From contig NC_135220.1 in assembly GCF_052324685.1 (NCBI RefSeq), positions 4,075,216 to 4,139,215 on the forward strand: a stretch of 64,000 nt of DNA. The letters run 5' to 3'. This DNA comes from Brachyhypopomus gauderio (lineage: Eukaryota > Chordata > Actinopteri > Gymnotiformes > Hypopomidae). The translations under genes were made by a program, and so were the position numbers. This document shows, piece after piece, positions 27,591 through 37,430 of the stretch. The notes beneath the pieces are model-generated. The model saw only the letters and a list, made by a program, of their open reading frames with translations. It was not told where the DNA came from and did not search any database. Each line of letters begins with the position of its first letter. Positions within the stretch are counted from its first letter, which is position 1.

Positions 27591-29663
27591 TAATAATAAT
27601 ATTATATATAATATAATAATTGAATTTCCCCATTGGGGATTAATAAAGTATATCTATCTATATATATAAATAAATATATATTAAAACACACATATGCTCC
27701 TCTGTTCATTTCAGATGCACTTTTGAAATAATAACAATGTTGCAGTAGGCATATGCATACCCTAACCCTTGGCATATGCACTGATTTGTACTGGTGGTGT
27801 GACGTGCGGGCAGGGCGAAGGACGAGACACGGGAATCCTTGCTGACTGGCTGGCACGGTCACAAACACACACACAGGCACGCTTACACACAGTGGCACGA
27901 GAGGGAAGAATGGGTTAGGCACACAAAGGGGGAGACTAACAAACACTGGTACACACACATATGACATAGGCGCCAGGCTTCGCGCCAGGAGGAGAGCGAG
28001 TAGGGGAGAGAGGTCCGGAGCTGCTGGCGCTGCATTGGGCAATCCCCCTCCTGCCTTCGCTGCGAACCCTCCGCCGGGTGCAGTGCGGACGTGCCCGGTG
28101 CAGCGCGGCGGGCGGACGTGCCAGGTGCAGCGCGGCTGGCGGACGTGCCAGGTGCAGCGTGGCTGTAGGACATGCCAGGTGCAGCACGAGGGAGCTCCTC
28201 CTCGTAGTCCATCAGCTCCTCCTCGCCCTCCAGGACCCCCTCCATGGACTCAGCCGGACTCTCACCCCGGGAATAGTCCATGGGGCTGGCCCCAGAAGGT
28301 CCAGAGGATGCGGTCTCCCCAGGACTCCTCCTCCCTTTAACGGTTCCCACGGAGGTTCCTGCTCCTCCTCCTCTTCGCCGTAGTCTATGGTGGTGTCGGT
28401 GTAGACGGAGGGAGGGTACTCCTCTTCCTCCTCCTCCTCCCCAACATAGTCCACGGTGGGAGCGGAGTAGATGGATGGAGGGTAATTCTCCTCCTCCTCT
28501 GACTCCTCCTCGGAGTCCCCTCCCCAAATTCGCTCTCTGGGGTGGACTCCGTAGCACCGAAGACACAGGAGTCCACCCTCAGAGGCGAGAGGGCGCGTGC
28601 TGGATGGGGGCGTCGCTGGCGCTCACGCCAAATCCACACCACCCCCTCGCGGAGCTCCTTGGCCAACTCGGGGTCCTGCGTCCTCCGAGCCGCGGCCAGC
28701 TGGAACGCGCAGACGGGATCCTGCTCCAGCTGTTCCTGCGTCGGTGGGTCCTCCTCCTCTCCAAGCTCGCCCTCTGGTGGCGACGCCTGGTAGAACTCCG
28801 CGCCGCTCACTCTTATGGGCGAGCCTTCCCGGGAAGGTGCGGGGTGCCTCTCTCGCCACACTCGGACCGCAGTCCGGTGGTACTCCTCCTTCAGCTCAGG
28901 AATAGTGGTTTCCCGAGCTGCGCAGAGCAGGTAGGAGCACTCTGGGTCCTCCATGAGCTGCGTCCGAGTCGGCGGAGCTTCGCGGCGTGGGGGAGAAGAT
29001 GAAGAGCGGTGATGCCGCTTACTGGGCTTCTTGCCCTTCTTCGGCTTTCCTTTGTAGCCTGGCATTGTTAGGGTGTCTCTGACGGCTCGTCGTTCTGTGA
29101 CGTGCGGGCAGGGCGAAGGACGAGACACGGGAATCCTTGCTGACTGACGTCACGGTTACTTTATTCACAGAGAAGCGCATACAGCGCACGAAGAACATAG
29201 ACTCATTCACACAACAACGTGTAAACCTTAGACAACGACGAGCACAGGACACTGCGCGAGCGCACATTAAATAGACAAACCACATTAGCCCCACGTGATT
29301 ACGAGACTATTCACAGGTGATACACATTATCACACGACATAGCCTTCACCACGGAATTACACAGACGCAGACAAAGCATGTGGACCACGTATACACACGC
29401 CCAAAGGGGAGGGGCCGGGGTCCTCAACGTGACAGGTGGTAGTCTTTTATTTATTTTTTATTTATTTTTAATATCTAAAAGTTGTTCAAAGTTGCACTAC
29501 TTTGTGTAAAATTGTTTTAAAATATTTTTTGTGCAACACTTTTATATTTATTTATTGTTATACAGTAATATTTATAATTCATTTGCTTTATTTGTTTCTT
29601 TAATACTGATACAATCAACCTGATTATTCATGATGCAGGGGGCACCACATTGGTCAGGGCCGG

Positions 29664-29746
<83 letters not shown>

Positions 29747-29862
29747 TGTGTGTACATTACCGTTTGTTCTGTCCATTGCACTCTCCTGAATGAGATGAAG
29801 AGGCTAGCCAGGATGAGCAGGCCCAGGACTGCCTTTACATTAACTTTTAGATGGACCTTCAT
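24127..29862 (-). CDS. MGAT4-family (GT54) beta-1,4-N-acetylglucosaminyltransferase, complete
   Basis: Type II Golgi enzyme; members add GlcNAc in beta-1,4 linkage to the alpha-1,3-mannose arm of N-glycans, using UDP-GlcNAc. Coding exons: 29862-29761, 25684-25585, 25280-24127 (TAA 24129-24127), phases 0 and 1 matching, 451 aa. Exon 1 encodes a short basic cytosolic tail MKVHLKVNVK and a signal anchor AVLGLLILASLFISF. Exon 2 is the stem; exon 3 holds the catalytic domain beginning YLTVGLSSVKR, with an acidic DxD-like motif YYLMLEDDV (EDD at about 193-195), then ITLEFSKLGYIGKLYQSRDL and FRPSLFQHMGTYSS. Length and the single large catalytic exon fit MGAT4C best, but divergence leaves MGAT4C, D or E-like open, so no symbol is given. 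Intron 1 (about 4.1 kb) is full of repeats. Confidence 0.88.
26150..26695. repeat. 42-bp minisatellite in MGAT4-family intron 1
   Basis: About thirteen copies of a 42-mer containing GACAAGACTGTCATTACAGA and CACTTTACACCCTGTTACAC, with one 12-bp insertion near 26360. The unit length is divisible by three, which creates 200-285-codon open frames on both strands; they have no other coding character. Confidence 0.92.
26816..26884. repeat. (TG)n microsatellite
   Basis: Nearly pure TG dinucleotide tract of about 34 units in the same intron, followed by GCAGGGCCGGCC, a motif that recurs at 29655 beside another TG tract. Confidence 0.95.
27507..27585. repeat. (TA)n microsatellite
   Basis: About 39 uninterrupted TA units; potential cruciform/expansion site and likely assembly-length uncertainty. 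Confidence 0.95.
27618..27668 (+). mobile_element. Non-LTR retrotransposon 3' tail
   Basis: GAATTTCCCCATTGGGGATT followed by AATAAAGTA and TATCTATC repeats is the characteristic 3' terminus of a common teleost non-LTR element. Only the tail is present; CCCCATTGGGG is a perfect small hairpin. Confidence 0.55.
27800..29434 (-). mobile_element. Short non-autonomous LTR retrotransposon with private ORF
   Basis: A 49-bp direct repeat starting TGACGTGCGGGCAGGGCGAA occurs at 27800-27848 and 29098-29146. The right copy extends to 29434 as a TG...CA-bounded LTR of about 337 bp; the left one is truncated or diverged after 49 bp. Both outer edges are flanked by GGTG (27796-27799 and 29435-29438), a possible 4-bp target duplication. 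On the minus strand the full LTR begins TGTCACGTTGAGGACCCC and contains AATAAA (about 29164). A gag-position ORF starts 33 nt inside the LTR. No reverse transcriptase or integrase is present in the 1.25-kb interior, so mobilisation must have been in trans. It lies in sense orientation in MGAT4-family intron 1. Confidence 0.6.
28385..29065 (-). pseudogene. LTR-element ORF with duplicated ~60-aa module, family unknown
   Basis: The ATG at 29065 begins MPGYKGKPKKGKKPSKRHHR, a very basic N-terminus. Two related modules follow: TQLMEDPECSYLLCAARETT...VRVWRERHP...SPIRVSGAEF and EQLEQDPVCAFQLAAARRTQ...VWIWRERQR...SPLRVDSCVF. Downstream, the coding sense continues in other frames as acidic YPPS-x-Y/DYGEEEE repeats (about 28454-28330) and as AAPGTSA-type repeats (about 28180-28080), so at least two frameshifts have broken the gene. 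The position is that of a gag protein, but no CCHC knuckle or capsid homology is evident to me. I do not recognise the family. Confidence 0.5.
29666..29752. repeat. (TG)n microsatellite beside the MGAT4-family exon 1 donor
   Basis: About 43 TG units ending 8 bp from the 5' splice site (GTAATG at 29760-29755, minus strand). In the transcript this is a CA repeat immediately downstream of the donor, a position where CA repeats bind hnRNP L in other genes. Confidence 0.95.
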
Positions 29863-31193
29863 CCCAGAAGCTTCTGGAACTTCAAAAGAGCACAAAGAAA
29901 GAAACAGTTGCAACAAATGTTGTGAAACCTCAAGACAGCTTTCACAGGCCCTGACTAAGACTTAAAGATAAACATGTGGCTTTGTGTGAACCGACAAAAG
30001 TCTCAGATAATAGACTGACGTTCTCACCCAGGGTACTCATATCACACCACATGACAGGGGCGGGACGGAGGGCCGTGAGTTCACCATGGAGCCTACCCAT
30101 GCTCTGAAATCCTAGAGACTCAGAGCTCTTTTCAGTTCTTAGATCATGGAACTGAACCTGTGATGACTGTTAATGAGCTTGCTCTGACAGCTGATGAGGA
30201 ATCTCCTTACTGTGCGTTCACACCGAAAGCGACGAGAGCGACACGGCGACCGGAAGTCATTCATTTTCAATGAGAGTGAGCGACACCCAGCGACGCGATG
30301 CGGCGGACGCGAAGTGAGCGATTCGAGCGACGCGAACAAGTTGAGCTTGGCTCAACTTTATGCAAATGAGCAGTGACGTGCGGCGGCATGTTTGCACCCT
30401 CCTCCGAAACCGCACCTCTGACTTTGGTTCCTACTGATTATTTGTTCTGATTGCAAAATGGAGGAGAGAAATTCAGTCCTATGTATCTTGCTTCTGAGAT
30501 TTTTGAGTCTCCAGACACAGTCTCTAGACTCAGCTGAATGGTTATTGCCAGAGGCGGTCTTTGCATAGAAGCGTTGCTAGGCAATTGCCTTGGGCCCCTC
30601 CCACTGTAGGGCCCCCTTGTCACACTACATGACTGATCAGCGACGCGGGCTCACGAATTAAACGACTGGGGAATCGCCGACTCATCTGGCTGCCGTCCAA
30701 AAACACGAGAACATGAAAACGAAACTCTCGCGAGAACCAGCAACACCACGTAGAAGAAAAAACAATGTACATGTACATGTATTATTTTTTTTTACCGTTT
30801 AAACACTCCATAGTCCCAAATTGCCAGAATTATTTCATCTCTCCGTTGCAGTGAACATAGATATAATCAATCGCACTATTTCTCCAGTGCTGTCACAATA
30901 ACTTAAACACAGTTGTAAAAAAAGTTGTAAGAAAGGTGAGGATTTTGTGTGTTTGCTGGGTTACTGTTTTGAAAGCATTCTTGAAAGTTTTACATTCTTC
31001 AGAGATATCTTCAGCGGTGCCGCGGTTCTCTCTCCGCGTTCCCATTGGCTGTAGCTAGACGCTGCTGCCGACTCTCAGTCGCCGACTGGGCTAGATATTA
31101 AACATGCGAGATATTAAACATGCTAGATATCTGCCGGTCGTCTGCGACGAGCCAGCGACCAGTCGGCGACGGCTCGGCGAGCGTCTTTCAGCA
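29863..31193. other. Upstream flank of the MGAT4-family gene with nested repeat fragments
   Basis: Contains a GCGTTCACACCGAAAGCGACG-like TE terminus near 30212, a fragment with TTGCCTTGGGCCCC (30575) resumed at 31345 as TTCGCCTTGAGCCCCC, and between them a CGAC/GTCG-rich insertion starting TCACACTACATGAC (30618). This reads as one repeat interrupted by another. A 5'UTR exon of the GT54 gene may lie here or beyond but could not be identified. Confidence 0.4.
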
Positions 31194-31319
31194 GTTCACA
31201 CTACACGACTGAGCGAGCGCCGAGTGATCGCCGATTTGCCTCCGACCACAGTTTCTGTCCGCGATCTACAAAAAACAGTCGGCGACTGAAAAACCAGCCT
31301 AAAATCGTGTAGTGTGAAC
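31194..31319. mobile_element. 126-bp MITE with 15-bp perfect inverted repeats
   Basis: GTTCACACTACACGA (31194-31208) is exactly complementary to 31305-31319. The outer left end at 30618 (TCACACTACATGAC) is a related terminus, so the structure may be a longer element (30618-31319) with an internal copy of its own end. Confidence 0.7.
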
Positions 31320-31669
31320 CTGAACTTATTTCTCGCATATTAATGTTGATGGGCCCCCTAGCTAAATTCGCCTTGAGCCCCCAAATTGCTAAGTCACTGG
31401 TTATTGCACCATTCTGTGTAATCTCTAGAGTCTTACACAGAATGGTGCAATAATCATCCTGTTGAGTAACAGGTCTGATGGTAGAAACACCTGTTTTGAA
31501 TGGAGAGGTCAAAGGAAAAAAACACACCTTTTGAGCTAGAAAGCTATATGAATTCAAATAACCAACCACAATCTTTACAATCATAGTTGGAGATGTGGAA
31601 ATATAACTCTGTCTAGACTACTGAAATGTTTTACCTGAAATTCCCAATCCCTGTCAAGGAAGCTCAGAC

Positions 31670-31905
31670 AGCCAATCTCAGGAGAGTAAAGGTTTACATC
31701 TCAGGGGAGTAAAGGTTTACACCTAAGGAGAGTAAAGGTTTACATCTCAGGGGAGTAAAGGTTTACATCTCAGGAGAGTAAAGGTTTACATCTCAGGGGA
31801 GTAAAGGTTTACATCTCAGGGGAGTAAAGGTTTACATCTCAGGAGAGTAAAGGTTTACATCTCAGGAGAGTAAAGGTTTACATCTCAGGAGAGTAAAGGT
31901 TTACG
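31670..31905. repeat. 23-bp minisatellite
   Basis: About ten copies of AGTAAAGGTTTACATCTCAGG-GG/GA. Each unit contains the palindromic core GTAAA-GG-TTTAC. Confidence 0.92.
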
Positions 31906-32004
31906 CTGCAGTTATGATTGAGGATGCGACACTAGAGCAGAAGTCTCTGCTGTTGTTCTCTACACATATCACACACTTCACTTCACAATCACACACAGTT
32001 GAAT

Positions 32005-32092
32005 GAATGAATGAATGAATGAATTGTTCAATTTATATAGCGCCTTTCAGAATACCCAAGGCGCTTTACAATTTAACACAAGTACAAGTCTC
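32005..32092. mobile_element. Interspersed repeat tail with GAAT microsatellite
   Basis: (GAAT)n followed by CAATTTATATAGCGCCTTTC and CCAAGGCGCTTTACAATTTA, a widely dispersed teleost non-LTR 3'-end motif. GGCGC...GCGCC provides a small inverted repeat. Confidence 0.5.
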
Positions 32093-32519
32093 AGACAACC
32101 AATCACACACACACCGTTGCTCTTTTTTTGTGCTCAGGGGTGTTGATCATCTGATATACCCAGCTGGTTCACATGACTCCTAGATTGCCGGGCCTTGTTG
32201 TTCTAGTTTCATGAGCAGACACCATGATGTACACTTTTACGATTAACTAGAACATACCTTTATATTCATTACCACTGCAAATTCATTATTACATAAAGCC
32301 GTAAAGTTCCTCACATTGAGTCATGAACAGACCTGGTGGCTCTGTAGATGTCAGGACTGGTTCCAGGGTGGTTCCTCTTGCCTCTACCAGGAGAAGCTCC
32401 AGAGCCAGTGTTAGGCAGAGCTCCCTGTAATCGGCCGTGATGATCTACAGCTGTATTCTTCTTCTAAGCCAACTTAAGGAAGATGGCTGTAGTATCTCAC
32501 TGCTGAGGTGTTAGCCCTC

Positions 32520-34745
32520 ATGCTGCCAGTTTGTAACGTATGCATCATACATAACAGGTTCGTATGGGTAAGAGAAACCTGGTTTGAGCCTGGCCCGGCG
32601 CCTTAAAGGTATACAGGAAGCCTCTGAAATCGACCTCCTGAACAATTTCATGTGCGTACCACTGCATGTGTCATGTTTCCAGTTAGATTTGAGGGCTAAA
32701 ATGTTGTTGGGCCAGGCCAAAATCAGGTTTCTCCTACATATAGGAACCTTTTATGTATGATGCATTTGAGTTTTGCCTGGCCCGACATCTTAGAGGCATA
32801 CAGCAAGCCTCTGAAATTGCCCATCTGAATCATTTCACCTGTGTGCTCTATTCAATATGCCGTGTTTCCAGTTAGATTTGAGGCATAAAATGATGTTGAG
32901 CCAGGCTAAAGTCAGGTTTCTCATACATATAGGAACTAGTTATGTATGGTGCATTTGAGTTTTGCCTGGCCCAAGACCTTACAGGCATCCAGCATTCCTC
33001 TGAAATTGCCCCTCTGATCCATTTCATCTGTTTGCCTAACTACTCAATATGCCGTGTTAGATTTGAGGTATAAAGTGATGTCGGGCCAGGCTAAAATCAG
33101 GTTTTTCCAACAGAAAGTAACGTGTTATGTATGATTCATGTGTTGCTTGTCTGGCCCAATGCCTTATAGGCATGCAGCAGGCCTCTGAACTTACACCTCT
33201 GAACCATTTCACCTGTGCGCTTAACTACTCAATATGCCATGTTTCCAGTTAGATTAGAGGCATAAAATGATTCTAGGCCAGGCCAAAATCAGGTTTCTCC
33301 TACATATAGGAACCTTTTATGTATGATGCATTTGAGTTTTGCCTGGCCCGACACCTTAGAGGCATACAGCAAGCCTCTGAAATTGCCCATCTGAATCATT
33401 TCACCTGTGTGCTTTACTCAATATGCTGTGTTTCCAGTTAGATTTGAGGCATAAAATGATTCTGGGCCAGGCCAAAATCTGGTTCCTCATACATATAGGA
33501 ACTAGTTATGTATGATACAATTGAGTGTTGCCTGGCCCAAGACCGTACAGGCATACAGCAGGCCTCTGAAATTGCCCTTCTGAACTATTTCACCTGTGCA
33601 CTTTACTCAATATGCCGTGTTTCCAGTTAGATTTGAGGCATAAAATGATTCTGGGCCAGGCCAAAATCAGGTTCCTCATACATATAGGACCTAGTTATGT
33701 ATGATACAATTGAGTTTTGCCTGGCCCAAGACCTTACAAGCATACAGCAAGCCTCTGAACTTGCCCCTCTGAACCATTTCACCTGTGCACTTAACTACTC
33801 ATTGTCAGGTTTCCAGTTAGATTTGAGGTATAAAATGATTCTGGGCCAGGCCACAAACAGGTTCCTCATACTTATAGGACCTAGTTATGTATGATACAAT
33901 TGAGTTTTGCCTGGCCCAAGACATTACAGGCATACAGCAGGCCTCTGAACTTGCCCCTCTGAACCATTTCACCTGTGCACTTAACTACTCAATATGCCAT
34001 GTTTCCAGTTAGATTTGAGGCATAAAATGATTCTGGGTCAGGCCAAAATAAGGTTTCTCATACATAGGAACTAGTTATGTATGATTCAATTGAGTTTTGC
34101 CTGGCCCAAGACCTCACAGGCATACAGCAGGCCTCTGAACTTGCCCCTCTGAACCATTTCACCTGTATGCTTAACCACTCATTATGTCAGCTTTTCAGTT
34201 AGATTTGAGGCATAAAATGATTCTGGCCAGGCCAAAAACAGGTTCTTCATACATATAGGACCTAGTTATGTATGATACAATTGAGTTTTGCCTGGCCCAA
34301 GACATTACAGGCATACAGCAGACCTCTGAACTTGCCCCTCTGAACCATTTCACCTGTGCGCTTAACGACTCAATATGCCATGTTTCCAGTTAGATTTGAG
34401 GCATAAAATGATTCTGGGCCAGGCCAAAATCAGGTTCCTCTTACAGAAAGTAACCATTTACGTATGATGCATGTGTTATTTGTCTGGCCCGACGCCTTAC
34501 AGGCATACAGCAGACCTCTGAACCTGCCACTCTGAACCATTTCAGTGCGCTCTCCGTGTACTTAACTACTCAATATGCTGTGTTTCCAGTTAGATTTGAG
34601 GTATAAAATGATTTTGGATCAGGTTAAAATCAGGTTCCTCTCTTAGGGAGTGACCTCTTCTTTATGATGCATTTGTTATTTCTCTGGCCCACCATCAATA
34701 AGGCTTTCAATAAGCCTCTGAAACTGCCCGTTTAATGTAACGTTT
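32520..34745. repeat. 190-bp satellite array, about 12 copies, with palindromic core
   Basis: The CTGGCCC landmark recurs near 32589, 32775, 32966, 33150, 33340, 33532, 33719, 33909, 34098, 34289, 34482 and 34683, a period of about 190 bp. Each unit also carries CCAGTTAGATTTGAGGCATA, TGGGCCAGGCCAAAAT, GTTATGTATGAT and CCTCTGAA-TTGCCCCTCTGA. Units are diverged at the edges and most alike in the middle (33430-34400). In unit 33464-33538 a 9-bp outer stem (GGGCCAGGC/GCCTGGCCC) and a 9-bp inner stem (TCATACATA/TATGTATGA) are separated by 14 nt on each side around an 11-nt loop ending in ACTAGT. No coding potential. Array orientation is arbitrary. Confidence 0.93.
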
Positions 34746-36559
34746 AATCTATCGCTTTTAAACAAAGTGCGCAGCAAACACGCATCGTGAACACACCCTT
34801 TTTGAATAAGGAACTAACTTCAGCCGCCGAATACGGAGCTGCGAATAAGTAACCAAACGAATCTCAAACTGCGAATAAGTAACCAACTTCAACCTCGTAA
34901 TTCAGAACTTGAACCGTTCAGTTTAACAATGAATGTGAACTCAAGCTGCATTCATTCATTCTCGCGAGAACTACGCTCACATTTTATGCCCGTTTACGTG
35001 CATCAACTGTAATCAATATTTAATATGACGCATTGGTAAACACAGCCCAACATGTTCATTGTTAGCGTAACGACTGAACTACTAAAGCCGGTTTGTTTGA
35101 GCTTTTAAATAAATGCTATGGGCACACGCTTGGACTCATGTGATGACACGATAAAAAACAAGTTTTTTTAATGGAAAGCCGTCATTAAGAACTACGACGC
35201 AACAAGCACAACGTTTACAGCTGAATGAAGCAAGACGTGGACAGGCTTATACTGAATTACACTGTGCGTGAGCTGTGGGTGAACCAGTTCATTTTCATTA
35301 GTATGAACTGAACTTTGAACTACTTCATTTTCATGAACTTAAGATTTAACTAGTTTATTTTTAGTGTGAACTAAAAAACACTGTGGTAGGCCTATTGTTT
35401 GCATTAATAGCCCCTCCTTCGCGACTCCTCTTCTTCATGTGTAACCGCCAAATATTACAATTTATTATTGTTTTAAAACAGAACTTAACATGGATCTTAA
35501 TATAGAGCTTGTCAGGGCTGCTTATTGTATTTCAGCAGAATTGTAGTTCAACTGTGTAAGAGCTTGTGTGTTAAAGTTTGTGTGCAATACATCCTCTGTG
35601 AAATATAGTTTGTGTGTAATACATATTCTTCATGGGACAAAATGTTAATGGAATGTTTCCAACGTGTCATGGAGTCTATGCCGTAAAGGACCAGGGCTGG
35701 TCTAGAGCATTATTAATATTGTATTACCCTGCAGTTACTTCAGATATTCTACAGAGGTCAGTGTTGCAGTGAACTGTATCCCTCAATTCATTATAGAGTT
35801 CATTTAGATTTCATTTGGTCATGTGTTTAGTCAGTATGGCATCTCTTACGCAGCTCATGCTAATCTGTATCTTGAGTCATCTTGAATGAAGTGTGGATGC
35901 TCCATTATTATTATCTTACAAGATATGGTTGTAACACCAGGTAAAAAAAACTGAACTTTGAATCACTCATATTACATTACCAATCAATGCCCATCATCAT
36001 CTTTCATTACATGCCTTGGGACTAAAGTGAGTTAAACTCTGATATTTCAGTCTTATATTCCTGTATGATATTTTTCTCTTCCTTCTTCAAAATGCACAAA
36101 AAGGCCAATATTTATTGCTGGTGATGACAATATAACACTTCCCAGTGTCTGTAAACTGATCTGACTGTCTTGCTGAAGTGTAAAACCTAATGTTGTACAC
36201 TTACCCTCTCTATACTTACGCTTAAATGTAACTTGATTAGTGATGTATTTAGTTAATTATGTATTTAATAATTCACGAGTTTAACCTTTCTTTCTTCTTG
36301 AAAGCACTTCGGATGAGAAATCTTCTAAACAAATTATTATTGTTGTTGTTATTGTTGTAAAGGGATTTGTGATCCTTAATTTGAACACTCTGATATTCTG
36401 ATCATTCTATTAACTGTGTGTCTGCCCCTCAGCTAGAACCTCATCTCCTTCTTCTTCCCAGTTCATATCAGTCCCTCCTGTCAAAGTTATCATTAGAAGT
36501 AACATCAGCAAAGTCCGCAGACTAAATAGAAACTTTTGAGTCATCCGTATCCAACCCAC
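34746..36559. other. AT-rich spacer with MITE-like debris
   Basis: Repeated GAACTGAACT/AGTTCA motifs (about 34900-35380) suggest a decayed palindromic element, including CTCGCGAGAA near 34972. No gene or intact element could be supported. Confidence 0.4.
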
Positions 36560-37430
36560 GCAAGCTATTCAGTATTTTTTCTTCTCTCCTGGAGGACCAC
36601 TCCTATCAGGTAACATGGAGAGGATCTACATCCAATCCATGTAAGCTCTCCACTGGAGTCCCCCAAGGTTCGGTCCTAGGCCCTCTTCTCTTCACTTTAT
36701 TTACTCGTTCCCTTGGTGACATTATTTTGTCTCATGATTTCTCCTATCATTGCTATGCTCATGACACCCAGCTAATTATTTCCTTACCACATTCTGACAC
36801 CCAGGTTTCTGGGTGTATTTCAGCATGGCTTCCAGTAGCTGCACACATCAGGTATAAAACTTTGATGCGTGCTTACAAATACAAAACTGGAGTAGCCCGT
36901 CCCTACATGATGTCCATGGTCAAAGCTCAAACCGTAGCACGAGCGCTCCGAATCTCTAATATAGCTTGACTTGAAATGCCATGCTTAAAGTCTCACGGAA
37001 GACAGACTTCAAGAACATTCTCTGTCCTGTCTTCGAGATGATGGAATGATCTTCCACTAGCTGCTTGGACTGCAGAGTCTCCTGTCATCTTCACAAATAG
37101 ACTGAAGACTCATCTGTTTGTTGAGTAGCTACTTAAGTAACCACTAACACCACAGATAGCATTTGTTGTCCTTGTTCTTTAAACATTTCCTTTCTTTGTG
37201 TCTATAGTTATTTGCACTTCCAGGTATCTTTAATTCCTGTTTCATTCCTGCTTGAGCCTATGTTTATTAGCAATACTAGGTAATGAGATTGAGTCCTGTA
37301 GTTTAGTAGTTATCTGGCTCAAGAATGTGCTAAATTCTGACCTATCAATCCTACTATCTAGGATGCATTTTGTGAACAACACTCTCTCTAGATAAGAGTG
37401 TCTGCAAAATGCTCTAAATGTAAATGTATT
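36560..37430 (+). mobile_element. Internally deleted L2-like LINE copy
   Basis: Plus-strand copy of the same family as 20630-22372. VPQGSVLGPLLFTLFTRSLG-like and YHCYAHDTQLIISLPHSD are legible, then the sequence jumps from GCISAWL straight to PVAAHIRYKTLMRAYK, losing about 170 codons of RT C-terminal region. Ends in the GATAAGAGTGTCTGC...GTAAATGTA tail (37395-37425). The catalytic YADD has become YAHD. Confidence 0.8.

Noticed and set aside
32520-34745. Regular repeat array considered as CRISPR-like
   Set aside because: Units are contiguous ~190-bp satellite monomers with no unique spacers, and the genome is eukaryotic.
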